DNA of 39,333 nt, from the NCBI GenBank assembly GCA_022843845.1, contig JALHMW010000036.1, positions 1 through 39,333 of the forward strand, in the 5' to 3' direction. The DNA comes from Archangium sp. (GTDB taxonomy: Bacteria > Myxococcota > Myxococcia > Myxococcales > Myxococcaceae). The translations under genes were made by a program, and so were the position numbers. Below are positions 1 through 8,852 of this stretch, piece after piece (position 1 is the stretch's first letter; every line of letters begins with the position of its first letter). The notes beneath the pieces are model-generated. The model had not been told where the DNA came from. It did no database searches and worked only from the letters and a program-made list of their open reading frames with translations.

Positions 1-369
1 GCGAGCGCCGGGCCCTGCCATCGCGCCAGCGCCGGGACGAGGCGCGGGGCCACCGGCGGGGGCCGGTGCTGCGCCCATCGGCGCTGCGGCGGCGCCCGTG
101 GGGAGCGGCGGCGGCGCGGCGACCTTCTCCCACGCGTCATCGAGGTCGGTGTGCGGCAGCACGTGCTCGCCCCACAGCGCCTTCGGGAACACCATGCGAA
201 TGCCCGGCATGCGCCCCGGAAAAACGTAGTTGGCGCCGTCGAGCGACACCTGGACCCGGCCGGTGATGACGCCGTTGTCGAGCAGCAGTTCCACGCTCGT
301 CGGGGCGAGTGGGCCGAAGACCTGTGCCTTCTCGGTCCGAACCCAGATTTGAACGACTTCGTCACTCAT
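1..369 (-). CDS. GYF_2-like domain protein, C-terminus cut by window edge
   Basis: An open frame runs from the ATG at 367-369 to the left edge, giving 123 visible codons. Residues 5-60 (VQIWVRTEKAQVFGPL, then VELLLDNGVITGRVQVS and DGANYVFPGR) resemble the small GYF_2-type domain common in Myxococcota, in which an aromatic-x-x-GP core is followed by a helix and a W/Y-containing strand. From about residue 92 the chain becomes a low-complexity Ala/Pro/Gly linker, typical of a join between this domain and a second domain that lies outside the window. No signal peptide or membrane segment is seen, so a cytoplasmic adaptor role is plausible. The partner domain and function cannot be told. Confidence 0.65.
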   Translation of the reverse strand, partial: MSDEVVQIWVRTEKAQVFGPLAPTSVELLLDNGVITGRVQVSLDGANYVFPGRMPGIRMVFPKALWGEHVLPHTDLDDAWEKVAAPPPLPTGAAAAPMGAAPAPAGGPAPRPGAGAMAGPGAR

Positions 370-740
370 CGCGCAGCGACGAACTTACCCGCAAATTCGC
401 GCTGCGGCTGCGCGATTCACGCACCGGAACCTGGGCTGATCGCCACCCGGGTAGGGCTTCGCGGCACACGCGTGCGTCGCGCGACGCCGCGTCGACTGCG
501 ACGACGGAGACGTTCACGCCGCGGGCGTCAGGACGCCTCGTGCAGACCCGGCCCGCGTTCGTGCTCCGGAACTCCGCTCAACACCAAGCGCACCACCCCT
601 GTTCACCGCGGTGCACACGCGGCGCGAACGGCCAGGAGGATCGCATCACCTGGCAGAACACCACCGCGGCCGCGAAGACCGTCCATCGTCGTGTCGAACG
701 ACCGCGCAGGCCTGATGACCTACAGCCTCGAGGCGCAGGT
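370..740. other. Intergenic stretch, no gene recognised
   Basis: These 371 bp lie between the start of the GYF-like gene and the stop of the YndJ-like gene, both on the minus strand. The open frames crossing it are Arg/Pro-rich shadows that continue antisense into the flanking genes. I see no tRNA, no hairpin followed by a T-run and no convincing promoter. A short palindrome (GCCTCGAGGC, about 725-734) just downstream of the YndJ-like stop is the only structure noted. Confidence 0.5.
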
Positions 741-1523
741 TCAGGAGCCGCGCTCGTCGAGCCACCACGCGAGGTGGCCACCCAGCACGAAGCCGAAGGC
801 GTTGAGCGCGCCGTGGGTGGGCACCATGTCGGGCACCGAGAGCGCAGGCACCGCTGGCCAGTACTGGTTGGCGGCCCACGCGACGCCGAGGCCCATCGCG
901 ACCCACGGCGACGCCGATGAGACGAGCAGGAGCGCTCGGGTGCGGCCGCTCCGTCGCAGCGCCTCGCCGACCTGCAGGGCCCCGACGGCGCAGACGCCGA
1001 TGGCCATCAACACCGCGCCGCCGACCTGAAAGAGCGCGAGCCGGGTGATGAAGCCCAGCGCGACCACCGGGGGCGCCACCATGACGAACATTCCGGCAAG
1101 CTTTCGTCCCACCGTCGCGCGTTGCTGCACCAGGCGGTTCGCCAGCGACAGCGAGCCCACGCCGGCGAACGAGAAGTGCAGCGCGGTCAGCTTGACGATC
1201 GGCTCGGGGGTCTCGAAGACGGTGACCTCGAGCCGCGACGCCACCAGGGCGAGCGCCGCGGTGACGCCGAAGCCGGCCATCACCGCGTGCACCAGCACCC
1301 GCCGTCCCAACGCCTTCACGCCCTCCACCGCGCAGAGCACCAGCCACGGCGCGAGCACCAGCGCCGCTGGCCACCCGGGCGCGACGGAGAGTGACGCGGT
1401 GACGGCGAGCGCCGCGATGAGAAAGGGCGTGAAGGGCCGCGAGAACGCGATCGGCATGACGAGGCCGACGCCGGTCACGAGCGCGACGTTCATCACTGGC
1501 ACCATCAACTCCGCGAGCATCAC
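741..1523 (-). CDS. YndJ-like multi-pass membrane protein
   Basis: A 260-residue integral membrane protein with about seven or eight hydrophobic segments. The histidine-containing helices LTALHFSFAGVGSL and THGALNAFGFVLGGHLAW are what I associate with the YndJ family, whose Bacillus members are longer; this would be the membrane part. Its biochemical role is not established. It starts at GTG 1521-1523, immediately followed by ATG 1518-1520, behind a strong GGGAGGA ribosome site about 8 nt upstream. The start overlaps the stop of the preceding small ORF (GTGA), so translation is probably coupled. It is likely the last gene of an mcmA-small ORF-yndJ operon. Confidence 0.7.
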   Translation of the reverse strand: MMLAELMVPVMNVALVTGVGLVMPIAFSRPFTPFLIAALAVTASLSVAPGWPAALVLAPWLVLCAVEGVKALGRRVLVHAVMAGFGVTAALALVASRLEVTVFETPEPIVKLTALHFSFAGVGSLSLANRLVQQRATVGRKLAGMFVMVAPPVVALGFITRLALFQVGGAVLMAIGVCAVGALQVGEALRRSGRTRALLLVSSASPWVAMGLGVAWAANQYWPAVPALSVPDMVPTHGALNAFGFVLGGHLAWWLDERGS

Positions 1524-1759
1524 GTGCGTCCTCCCGTCGACGCGTCAGCAGCGGCGTCGCGATGAAGGCCGAGCTCGACACGAAGCGCGGAGGATGCGCC
1601 TCTGCCGAGGAGGGCCGGTGAGGCGACCGAGCCCCAGACAGCACGCTCGACGTCGACGCTGTGCCGCTCGCGGCCGATACGGTCGAGCTCGCGCGTGTCG
1701 GCGATCAGCTCCGGCAGGTGCCCGGCCTCGACGGCGCCCGTGAGCGTGTTGGAGCCCAC
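1520..1759 (-). CDS. Small hypothetical protein between the mutase and YndJ genes
   Basis: A 79-codon frame beginning at GTG 1757-1759, 5 bp after the mutase stop, and ending with a TGA that overlaps the YndJ start. I do not recognise the family. It is soluble, with an acidic/basic helical first half (HLPELIADTRELDRIGRE). For the first 50 or so codons almost every third position is G or C, as in true genes of this genome. In the last 25 codons this bias weakens (AGA, GCA, CTT, CGT, CAT, GCT), so the C-terminus may be eroded or frameshifted. The tight spacing on both sides argues for a real, translationally coupled gene rather than a chance frame. Confidence 0.45.
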   Translation of the reverse strand: MGSNTLTGAVEAGHLPELIADTRELDRIGRERHSVDVERAVWGSVASPALLGRGASSALRVELGLHRDAAADASTGGRT

Positions 1760-1764
1760 GAGCT

Positions 1765-3429
<1,665 letters not shown>

Positions 3430-3493
3430 GGCCGGAAGGGATAGCACGGAGCCGGACCGGCGAAAGAACGCGGGGGGCGAGGACGGTGAGGTT

Positions 3494-3507
3494 CGAGAAA
3501 TTTCGCG
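3494..3507. promoter_or_regulatory. AT-centred imperfect palindrome between divergent genes
   Basis: CGAGAAATTTCGCG, a near-perfect dyad around GAAATTTC, sits in the 121-bp gap between the mutase gene (minus) and the peptidase-like gene (plus). In a region of about 68% GC an AT-rich symmetric core is a reasonable operator or bidirectional promoter candidate. No regulator can be named and no clear -35/-10 pair was found beside it. Confidence 0.25.
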
Positions 3508-3550
3508 CCCCACGCGCATCAGCGGCCTCAGATGAGCGATAAACACCTTC

Positions 3551-4768
3551 ATGAACGTAGATGGCATCCGCCGGGCGCTCACCACGGCAGCCCATGACGG
3601 CAAGGTCGATGCCGCAGACGTCGATCGCATCATGCTGCAGGCGCGTGACGGCGGCGGGCTCTCGAGCCTCGAGCGCTCCACCCTGCTCAAGGCGGCTGAC
3701 GGCTTCGACGACGGCACCAGGCAGCGGCTGTTGAGTCACCTCGCGGCGATGGGCCAGACGAACGCATGGGTGAACATCGAAGCGAAGGGCCAGCTCGCGA
3801 CGCTCGAGGGACGCTACGCGAACCTCACCTTGACGGTGCCCGGCCTCTCGGCGCGCGTCGGCCTCTTCGACAACGCGTTCGCGCTCAAGGGCAAGGCGAG
3901 AGCCGACGGCGTGCTGCAGCTCACCATCGACGGCCAGAAGCTCTCGGTGCCAGTGAAGGCCGGTGAAGGGCCGCAGCAGATCCTGCAGAAGCTGAAGGCG
4001 CAGCTGCCCTCGAACTTTGCCGGCGTGGTGCTCGGTGGAGACGTGCAGCCGTACGACGCGGCGAGCTTCTCGGGCCGCGCCGCGCGGAAGACCGACAGCG
4101 CTGCGCACCTCATGCTCTACAAGCCCGCGTCCCTGGGCCTGGCGCCCGGCGAGAAGCCGCTGCGCGTCGTCGTCACTGGCTACGGCGCCTTCATGGGCAT
4201 CACCGACAACCCGTCGGCGACCATGGCGCAGACGCTCGCCGAGCGCGGCGTGAAGGGCGCCATCGTGGAATACCGCCGCCTCGACGTGACGCCCGCCGCG
4301 GTCGAGACGTTCATGACCGAGATGAAGCGCAGCCCGCCTGACGTCATCCTCTCGATGGGCGTGACGCACGGCCAGGCGCAGGTCGAAGAGCGGCCCGAGA
4401 ATCACCTCGGCGCGGCACGCGACGGCAACAACCAGCAGATGACGGAGCGCACCGTGCGCGAAGGCGGGCCGCAGGAGCTCAAGACCGACCTGCCCGTCGA
4501 CACCATCGACTGGGCCCTCCAGGGCTTCGGCGGCGGGCGGCAGGTGTTCACCAGCACGTCAGACGCGAACTACCAGCCCGACCGCAGCGCCTACCTCTGC
4601 AACTTCCTCGGGTACAACCTGGCCTCGGAGTTCGGCACCACGCCGAAGACGACCGCCGGCTTCATCCACATCACGCCCGAGACGAAGGCCGATCAGATGG
4701 GCGCCGTGCTCGACGCGATCACCGCGAAGCAGCTCGAAGACCGCCGCGCCGGCTTCCCGACGAGCTGA
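3551..4768 (+). CDS. Pyroglutamyl-peptidase I-like (peptidase C15) protein with long N-terminal extension
   Basis: A 405-residue protein. Residues from about 203 form a C15 fold: VVVTGYGAFMGITDNPS, DVILSMGVTHGQ, then the triad candidates Glu279/Glu280 (VEERPEN), Cys350 (AYLCNFLGYN) and His373 (GFIHIT). The Cys-His spacing of 23 is close to the usual 24. Canonical C15 enzymes are about 210 residues and remove N-terminal pyroglutamate. This one has about 200 extra N-terminal residues: a small helical region (1-70) like those that start many myxobacterial proteins, then a beta-rich segment (75-165). No signal peptide is visible. Catalysis is plausible from the triad, but the substrate may differ because of the extension. 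It converges on the next gene with only 3 bp between stop codons. Confidence 0.75.
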   Translation: MNVDGIRRALTTAAHDGKVDAADVDRIMLQARDGGGLSSLERSTLLKAADGFDDGTRQRLLSHLAAMGQTNAWVNIEAKGQLATLEGRYANLTLTVPGLSARVGLFDNAFALKGKARADGVLQLTIDGQKLSVPVKAGEGPQQILQKLKAQLPSNFAGVVLGGDVQPYDAASFSGRAARKTDSAAHLMLYKPASLGLAPGEKPLRVVVTGYGAFMGITDNPSATMAQTLAERGVKGAIVEYRRLDVTPAAVETFMTEMKRSPPDVILSMGVTHGQAQVEERPENHLGAARDGNNQQMTERTVREGGPQELKTDLPVDTIDWALQGFGGGRQVFTSTSDANYQPDRSAYLCNFLGYNLASEFGTTPKTTAGFIHITPETKADQMGAVLDAITAKQLEDRRAGFPTS

Positions 4769-4771
4769 CCG

Positions 4772-6169
4772 TCACTTCTTCTCGAGGTCGCGCTTCGCCG
4801 CCCGCCGCGCCTCGGTCCAGGCCGAGCGGACGCGATCGACCACGGCCTTCGTTCGATCGAACGCCTCTTTCGCGCGAGGGTCGGCCTCGGCCAGCCGCTC
4901 TCCGACCAGCGCGGCGAGCTCGGGCTTCTTCGGTTCCTTCAGCAGCTCGTCGAGGGTGACCAGCGCCCGCAATGGCCGGCCCTTCATCGCCTCGAGCAAG
5001 GCAGCCACGTCGACGGCGGGCGCCTGAAGGCACTCCACTGACGGCGCACCGGGGCTCCACGACGGCGGGAACAGCAGCGCCAGCCGCGTGAAGAAGACCG
5101 CCTCGAAGGCAGAGACCCCTTCCGCGAAGGTGATGGGAAAGGGCCCGAGGCGCGAGGTGTCGAGCAGCCACTCCGAGCGGTTCACCCAGCCGTGCGTGAG
5201 CCAGCCAGCGAGCGAGAAGGCACCGGCGCGATCGAAGCGCTTCGCGCCAGCCACCGACGAGGTGCCGAGCGCCCACGCGGTCGTCGCGTCTTCGAGGCGC
5301 TTCACGAGCGTCGAGAAATGCGTCGGCGCGAAGAGCGCGCCCGCTTCGGTGAAGGCGAGGTACTGGCCCTGGGCCGCGGCGAGGCCAACGTTGGTGCGCA
5401 CCGAGGCGTCACTCGACGTGCTGGAGATCGGAACGACCGTCACGCCGCTGCGCGCGCGCGGCTTCTCGAGCAGGGCATCGAGCCGGTCTGCCGGCAGGGT
5501 CGCGACGGCGATCAGCTCGAGCGGCCGGCGCTGCTGATTCACCAGCGACGACAGCGTGCCGGCGAGCTGGGACTCATCGGCCGCGGACGACACCACCACC
5601 GAGACGAGGCCTGGCGTGCGGTCGGGCGCCGTCGCCGCGGTGCCCCGCTTCGCGAACAGCAACAGTCGATCGGCAGCGGCGTCGGGGTTCACCTGCTCGA
5701 GCACCTGCCGGAGCGCGGCCTCCGTGTCGGCGGAGAGCCCCGACGTTCGATGCGCGGTCACCACGACATCGCGCGCGGAGACGACGTAGCCCGCCGAGGC
5801 GAGCCACCGGCGCACGTCGGGCTCGGCGAACGAAGGGGTCGGCGTCGAGTTCGTCAGCGCGCCAAGCAGTGACGAGGCAGACGACGCGTTGGCGAACGAG
5901 AAGACGAGGTCGGCCTGACCCGCGGCCGAGGCCAGCGCACGGAAGGCGGCGCCACCCTCGCTCAGCGCGAAGCCGTCGAAGGCCACCACGACGTCGGGGT
6001 GAAACGCGCCGATCTCATCGAGCGACGCCGGGTCGACGAGCACGGTGCAGCCATTGCCTTCGATCACCCGCACGAGCGCGAGATCGCTCGCCAACACCAC
6101 GACGCGCTTCTTCAAGCCGACGCGTCGCGTGACGAGCGTGCGCAGATCTGCGGCGTGTTGGGAAGCCAT
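4772..6169 (-). CDS. WbgA/RfbC-like protein: degenerate methyltransferase plus GT2-like domain
   Basis: The last gene of the O-antigen export operon, 2 bp after wzt. Residues 20-175 resemble a class I methyltransferase (HPDVVVAFDGFAL in the post-II region, WLASAGYVVSARDVVV near the end), but the glycine-rich SAM loop is absent. Residues 187-300 follow a GT2 GT-A layout: GLVSVVVSSAADESQLAGTL, SLVNQQRRPLELIAV, VRTNVGLAAAQGQYLAFTEA. The metal-binding DxD expected after YLAF reads FTEAGA. Residues 300-465 are helical and end in a charged tail. In M. xanthus the wzm-wzt pair is followed by wbgA, a much larger glycosyltransferase, so position suggests a shortened relative. Loss of both key motifs makes catalysis doubtful; a scaffold or chain-length role is inference. 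Confidence 0.6.
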   Translation of the reverse strand: MASQHAADLRTLVTRRVGLKKRVVVLASDLALVRVIEGNGCTVLVDPASLDEIGAFHPDVVVAFDGFALSEGGAAFRALASAAGQADLVFSFANASSASSLLGALTNSTPTPSFAEPDVRRWLASAGYVVSARDVVVTAHRTSGLSADTEAALRQVLEQVNPDAAADRLLLFAKRGTAATAPDRTPGLVSVVVSSAADESQLAGTLSSLVNQQRRPLELIAVATLPADRLDALLEKPRARSGVTVVPISSTSSDASVRTNVGLAAAQGQYLAFTEAGALFAPTHFSTLVKRLEDATTAWALGTSSVAGAKRFDRAGAFSLAGWLTHGWVNRSEWLLDTSRLGPFPITFAEGVSAFEAVFFTRLALLFPPSWSPGAPSVECLQAPAVDVAALLEAMKGRPLRALVTLDELLKEPKKPELAALVGERLAEADPRAKEAFDRTKAVVDRVRSAWTEARRAAKRDLEKK

Positions 6170-6171
6170 GA

Positions 6172-7461
6172 TCAGGCCTGCGCCGTGGCCTTCACGGCCG
6201 GGGACGCGGGAATGGGTTCGCTCCGCGGCTCCGTCGACCAGGCGTGCTCGGGGCGAATGAGGCCGAGGCCCGACGGGTGCGGCGCGACGACGAGCGACTT
6301 CGAGAGCGCGTGCGGCGGCAGCCCGGCGCTCCAGGCGGTGGCGGTCAGCACGTGAGCGCCGTCACCGAGCCCGAGCCGGGGCAGCGTGAGCCTCACGGTC
6401 GCCCGGCCCGCGGGCAGCGCTCCCGCCGAGTACAGCGTCTTGAAGAGCGCGACGCCCGAGACGGTCGCGATCTCGACCGAGACGTCACAACGCGCTTCAG
6501 ACGACAGCTCGAGATCGACGTACACCTCGAGGGCGCTGTCAGCCGAGAATGCCGATGGCTGGGCCCCGACGCCATCACGAAGCCTGAGCTCGACGACCTG
6601 CGCCGGAGACTTCACCTCGGCAGGAGCCGGCGCCGCCTCGACCTGGGGCAGCGCGAGGCCGGGCGCCGACAGCGCAGAGTGCCCAGTGCGATCGCCTTCG
6701 GCTTCGGCCGCCGCGATGGCCTGCCGGTACGCCGAGACGACCTGCCGCGGGTCTCCCACCATGCGGGTCTTACCGCCGTCGATCCACACGGCAGCGTCGC
6801 ACCACGTCTCGATGCTCCCGAGGTCGTGCGTCACCAGGAGGATGGTCTTCCCCGACTGGCGGAACTCGTTCATCTTCGCCGACGATTTGCGGGCGAAGTG
6901 CGCGTCACCGACCGAGAGGATCTCGTCGATGATCAGGATCTCGGGGTCGACGTGGGTCGCGACCGCGAAGGCCAGCCGCATGAACATGCCGCTCGAGTAG
7001 GTGCGCACCGGCTCGTCGATGAAGTCGCCCAGCTCGGCGAACTCGATGATCTCGTCGACGCGCGACTTCACCTCGTTGCGCGACATGCCGAGGATGATGC
7101 CGTTGATCAGGATGTTCTCGCGGCCCGTGAAGTCGGGGTGAAAGCCGGCGCCGAGCTCCAGCAGCGCCGAGATGCGCCCGTTGACGGTGATCGTGCCCGT
7201 GGTCGGCGCATAGATGCCCGTCACCAGCTTCAGCAGCGTGCTCTTCCCCGAGCCGTTGCGGCCGACGATGCCCATCGTGGTGCCGCGGGGGACGACCAGG
7301 TTCATGCCCTTGAGCGCCTCGATGTGCGTCGCGGGCTCCTTCAGCTTGCGCTGCCCCTTGAGGAGCCGCACCACCTCGCTCTTGAGCGTGGTGCTCTCAT
7401 TGCGCCGGTTGCGCTTCTGAAAGTGCTTCGTGACGTTGTCGATGACGATCGCGTTCGACAT
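6172..7461 (-). CDS. wzt: O-antigen/polysaccharide ABC exporter ATPase (Wzt type)
   Basis: A 429-residue ATPase that powers export of undecaprenyl-linked polysaccharide across the inner membrane. It has Walker A GRNGSGKST (67-75), the signature YSSGM (155-159), Walker B ILIIDE (175-180) and the H-loop His212 (LLVTHD). The sequence GAGFHPDFTGRENI is typical of the Wzt/TagH/KpsT branch. After about residue 285 a beta-sandwich C-terminal domain follows (VVELRLRDGVG through AHVLTATAWS), which in Wzt proteins binds the non-reducing end of the glycan. This suggests a chain-termination-coupled O-antigen system. The gene lies 3 bp downstream of wzm and 2 bp upstream of the WbgA-like gene. Confidence 0.9.
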   Translation of the reverse strand: MSNAIVIDNVTKHFQKRNRRNESTTLKSEVVRLLKGQRKLKEPATHIEALKGMNLVVPRGTTMGIVGRNGSGKSTLLKLVTGIYAPTTGTITVNGRISALLELGAGFHPDFTGRENILINGIILGMSRNEVKSRVDEIIEFAELGDFIDEPVRTYSSGMFMRLAFAVATHVDPEILIIDEILSVGDAHFARKSSAKMNEFRQSGKTILLVTHDLGSIETWCDAAVWIDGGKTRMVGDPRQVVSAYRQAIAAAEAEGDRTGHSALSAPGLALPQVEAAPAPAEVKSPAQVVELRLRDGVGAQPSAFSADSALEVYVDLELSSEARCDVSVEIATVSGVALFKTLYSAGALPAGRATVRLTLPRLGLGDGAHVLTATAWSAGLPPHALSKSLVVAPHPSGLGLIRPEHAWSTEPRSEPIPASPAVKATAQA

Positions 7462-7464
7462 GGC

Positions 7465-8277
7465 TCACACCAGCTCGGCGAACTCTTCACGCCGGCGTTC
7501 GAAGACCGCAGACGACAACCACAGGACGATGAGGGTGATGGCCGCCACGACGAGCAACGGCTGCAGCTCTGGCACCTGATGCGCGAAGAAGACATCACGC
7601 CAGGCCGTCATCAAGGCGGCGATCGGGTTGACGGTCACGATGGCGCGCTGCACCTCGTCGGCGCTCATCACGATGCCGAACCGATCGATTCCCTTCACCG
7701 AACGGACGTCCCACAACACTGGCGTGAGGAAGAACGCCAGCTGCATCACGTTGGCGATGATGTGCTGCAGATCGCGGAACGCCACGTTGAGCGCCGAGAG
7801 CAGGTACGTGATGGCCAGCGTGAAGAGCGTCTGCAGCACCAACAACGGCAGCACGAAGATCAGGTGCCACGTCGGGGAGTCCTGGAAGGCGATGCCCAGG
7901 ACGAAGAGCAGCGGAATCGAGAGCACGAAGTTGATCAGGTTCGTCAGCACGACGTACGCGGGCAAGACCTGGGCCGGGAACCGCACCTTCGTCAGCAGAT
8001 CTTTCCGGTCGCTGACCGAGGTCGTCCCGCCGAGCACCGAGGTGGAGAAGAAGAACCACGGGAGCAGCCCGCTGAACAAATAGAACGGGTACCGCGCGGG
8101 CGCGTTCTCCATCAGCACGCCGAACACGAGCGCGTAGACGGCCATGCTCAAGGTCGGGTTCAGGAACGTCCACAGGAAGCCGAGCACCGACGCCCGGTAG
8201 CGGGCCTTCAGCTCTCGCAACGAGAGCGCCCAGAGCAGGGCTCGGTACTGGTACAGCTCCTGAAGGTTGCGGACCAT
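7465..8277 (-). CDS. wzm: O-antigen/polysaccharide ABC exporter permease (Wzm type)
   Basis: A 270-residue ABC-2 permease with about six membrane helices. The N-terminus LWALSLRELKARYRASVLGFLWTFLNP is the hallmark amphipathic gate-helix region of Wzm/TagG/KpsM proteins, and YPFYLFSGLLPWFFFS is another family signature. Together with Wzt it forms the channel for lipid-linked polysaccharide. The start ATG 8275-8277 leaves a 68-bp gap after the coiled-coil gene, the only sizeable gap in this operon. Confidence 0.9.
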   Translation of the reverse strand: MVRNLQELYQYRALLWALSLRELKARYRASVLGFLWTFLNPTLSMAVYALVFGVLMENAPARYPFYLFSGLLPWFFFSTSVLGGTTSVSDRKDLLTKVRFPAQVLPAYVVLTNLINFVLSIPLLFVLGIAFQDSPTWHLIFVLPLLVLQTLFTLAITYLLSALNVAFRDLQHIIANVMQLAFFLTPVLWDVRSVKGIDRFGIVMSADEVQRAIVTVNPIAALMTAWRDVFFAHQVPELQPLLVVAAITLIVLWLSSAVFERRREEFAELV

Positions 8278-8345
8278 GGGGCGCGGGGTGCCTACCGCAT
8301 GGGCTCCGACCCCACAACCGGCGCAGCCTGTTTCTGGGGCCGCGA

Positions 8346-8852
8346 CTACCGGCGCTTCGGAGCGCGCGGCGGCTTCGACGTCGACTTCGGCGCCGGCGCC
8401 TTCGCAGTGAGCTTCGGCACCTTCAGCACGGGGGGCTTCGGCGGCGCCTCCACCTTCGCGAGCTGGGCCTCGAGCGCCGCCACCTTGGAGCGCAGCCGAA
8501 CGACCTCGGCGGTGAGCTGCGAGTAGCCGTCGAGCACGTGGCCGTTGAACACCATCTGCCGCGCGAGCGCCTCGTTGATGAAGAGCTGCCCGACCTTTCG
8601 AAACGCCTGCTTCGCGAGCACGACGGCCTGACCTGCCACCCCGTCACGGTGCGTCTCGATCGGCAGCCCCTGCGTCGCGTCGACGTGCTCCGACATGGAC
8701 TCGACCGCGAAGGCGAACGCCTCGACCGGCGCTTCGGTGCCTTCGTCCAGGCCGGCGTCCTCCGACGGCGGGAGCAGCCCACGCGCGCCGAGGCGCTCCT
8801 TCACCACGTCGAGCAGCTTCTTCGTCGTCACGTCTTTTCCGAACAGCTTCAT
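8346..8852 (-). CDS. Coiled-coil protein in the polysaccharide operon, unknown function
   Basis: A 168-residue soluble protein I cannot assign to a named family. Residues 1-20 (MKLFGKDVTTKKLLDVVKER) are basic and helical, 60-110 are helical, 115-140 form a short heptad-rich coiled coil (AEVVRLRSKVAALEAQLAKVE), and the tail from 142 is a Lys/Pro/Ala-rich disordered segment. Its ATG overlaps the stop of the double glycosyltransferase gene (ATGA), so the two are translationally coupled. Location between a glycosyltransferase and wzm suggests it organises the assembly or export complex, but that is inference. Confidence 0.65.
   Translation of the reverse strand: MKLFGKDVTTKKLLDVVKERLGARGLLPPSEDAGLDEGTEAPVEAFAFAVESMSEHVDATQGLPIETHRDGVAGQAVVLAKQAFRKVGQLFINEALARQMVFNGHVLDGYSQLTAEVVRLRSKVAALEAQLAKVEAPPKPPVLKVPKLTAKAPAPKSTSKPPRAPKRR

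Noticed and set aside
6244..8526. A 760-codon open frame on the plus strand opposite wzt, wzm and the coiled-coil gene
   Set aside because: Its product is an Arg/Asp/His/Gln-rich low-complexity chain typical of antisense frames in GC-rich genomes, while the minus-strand products have clear conserved motifs.
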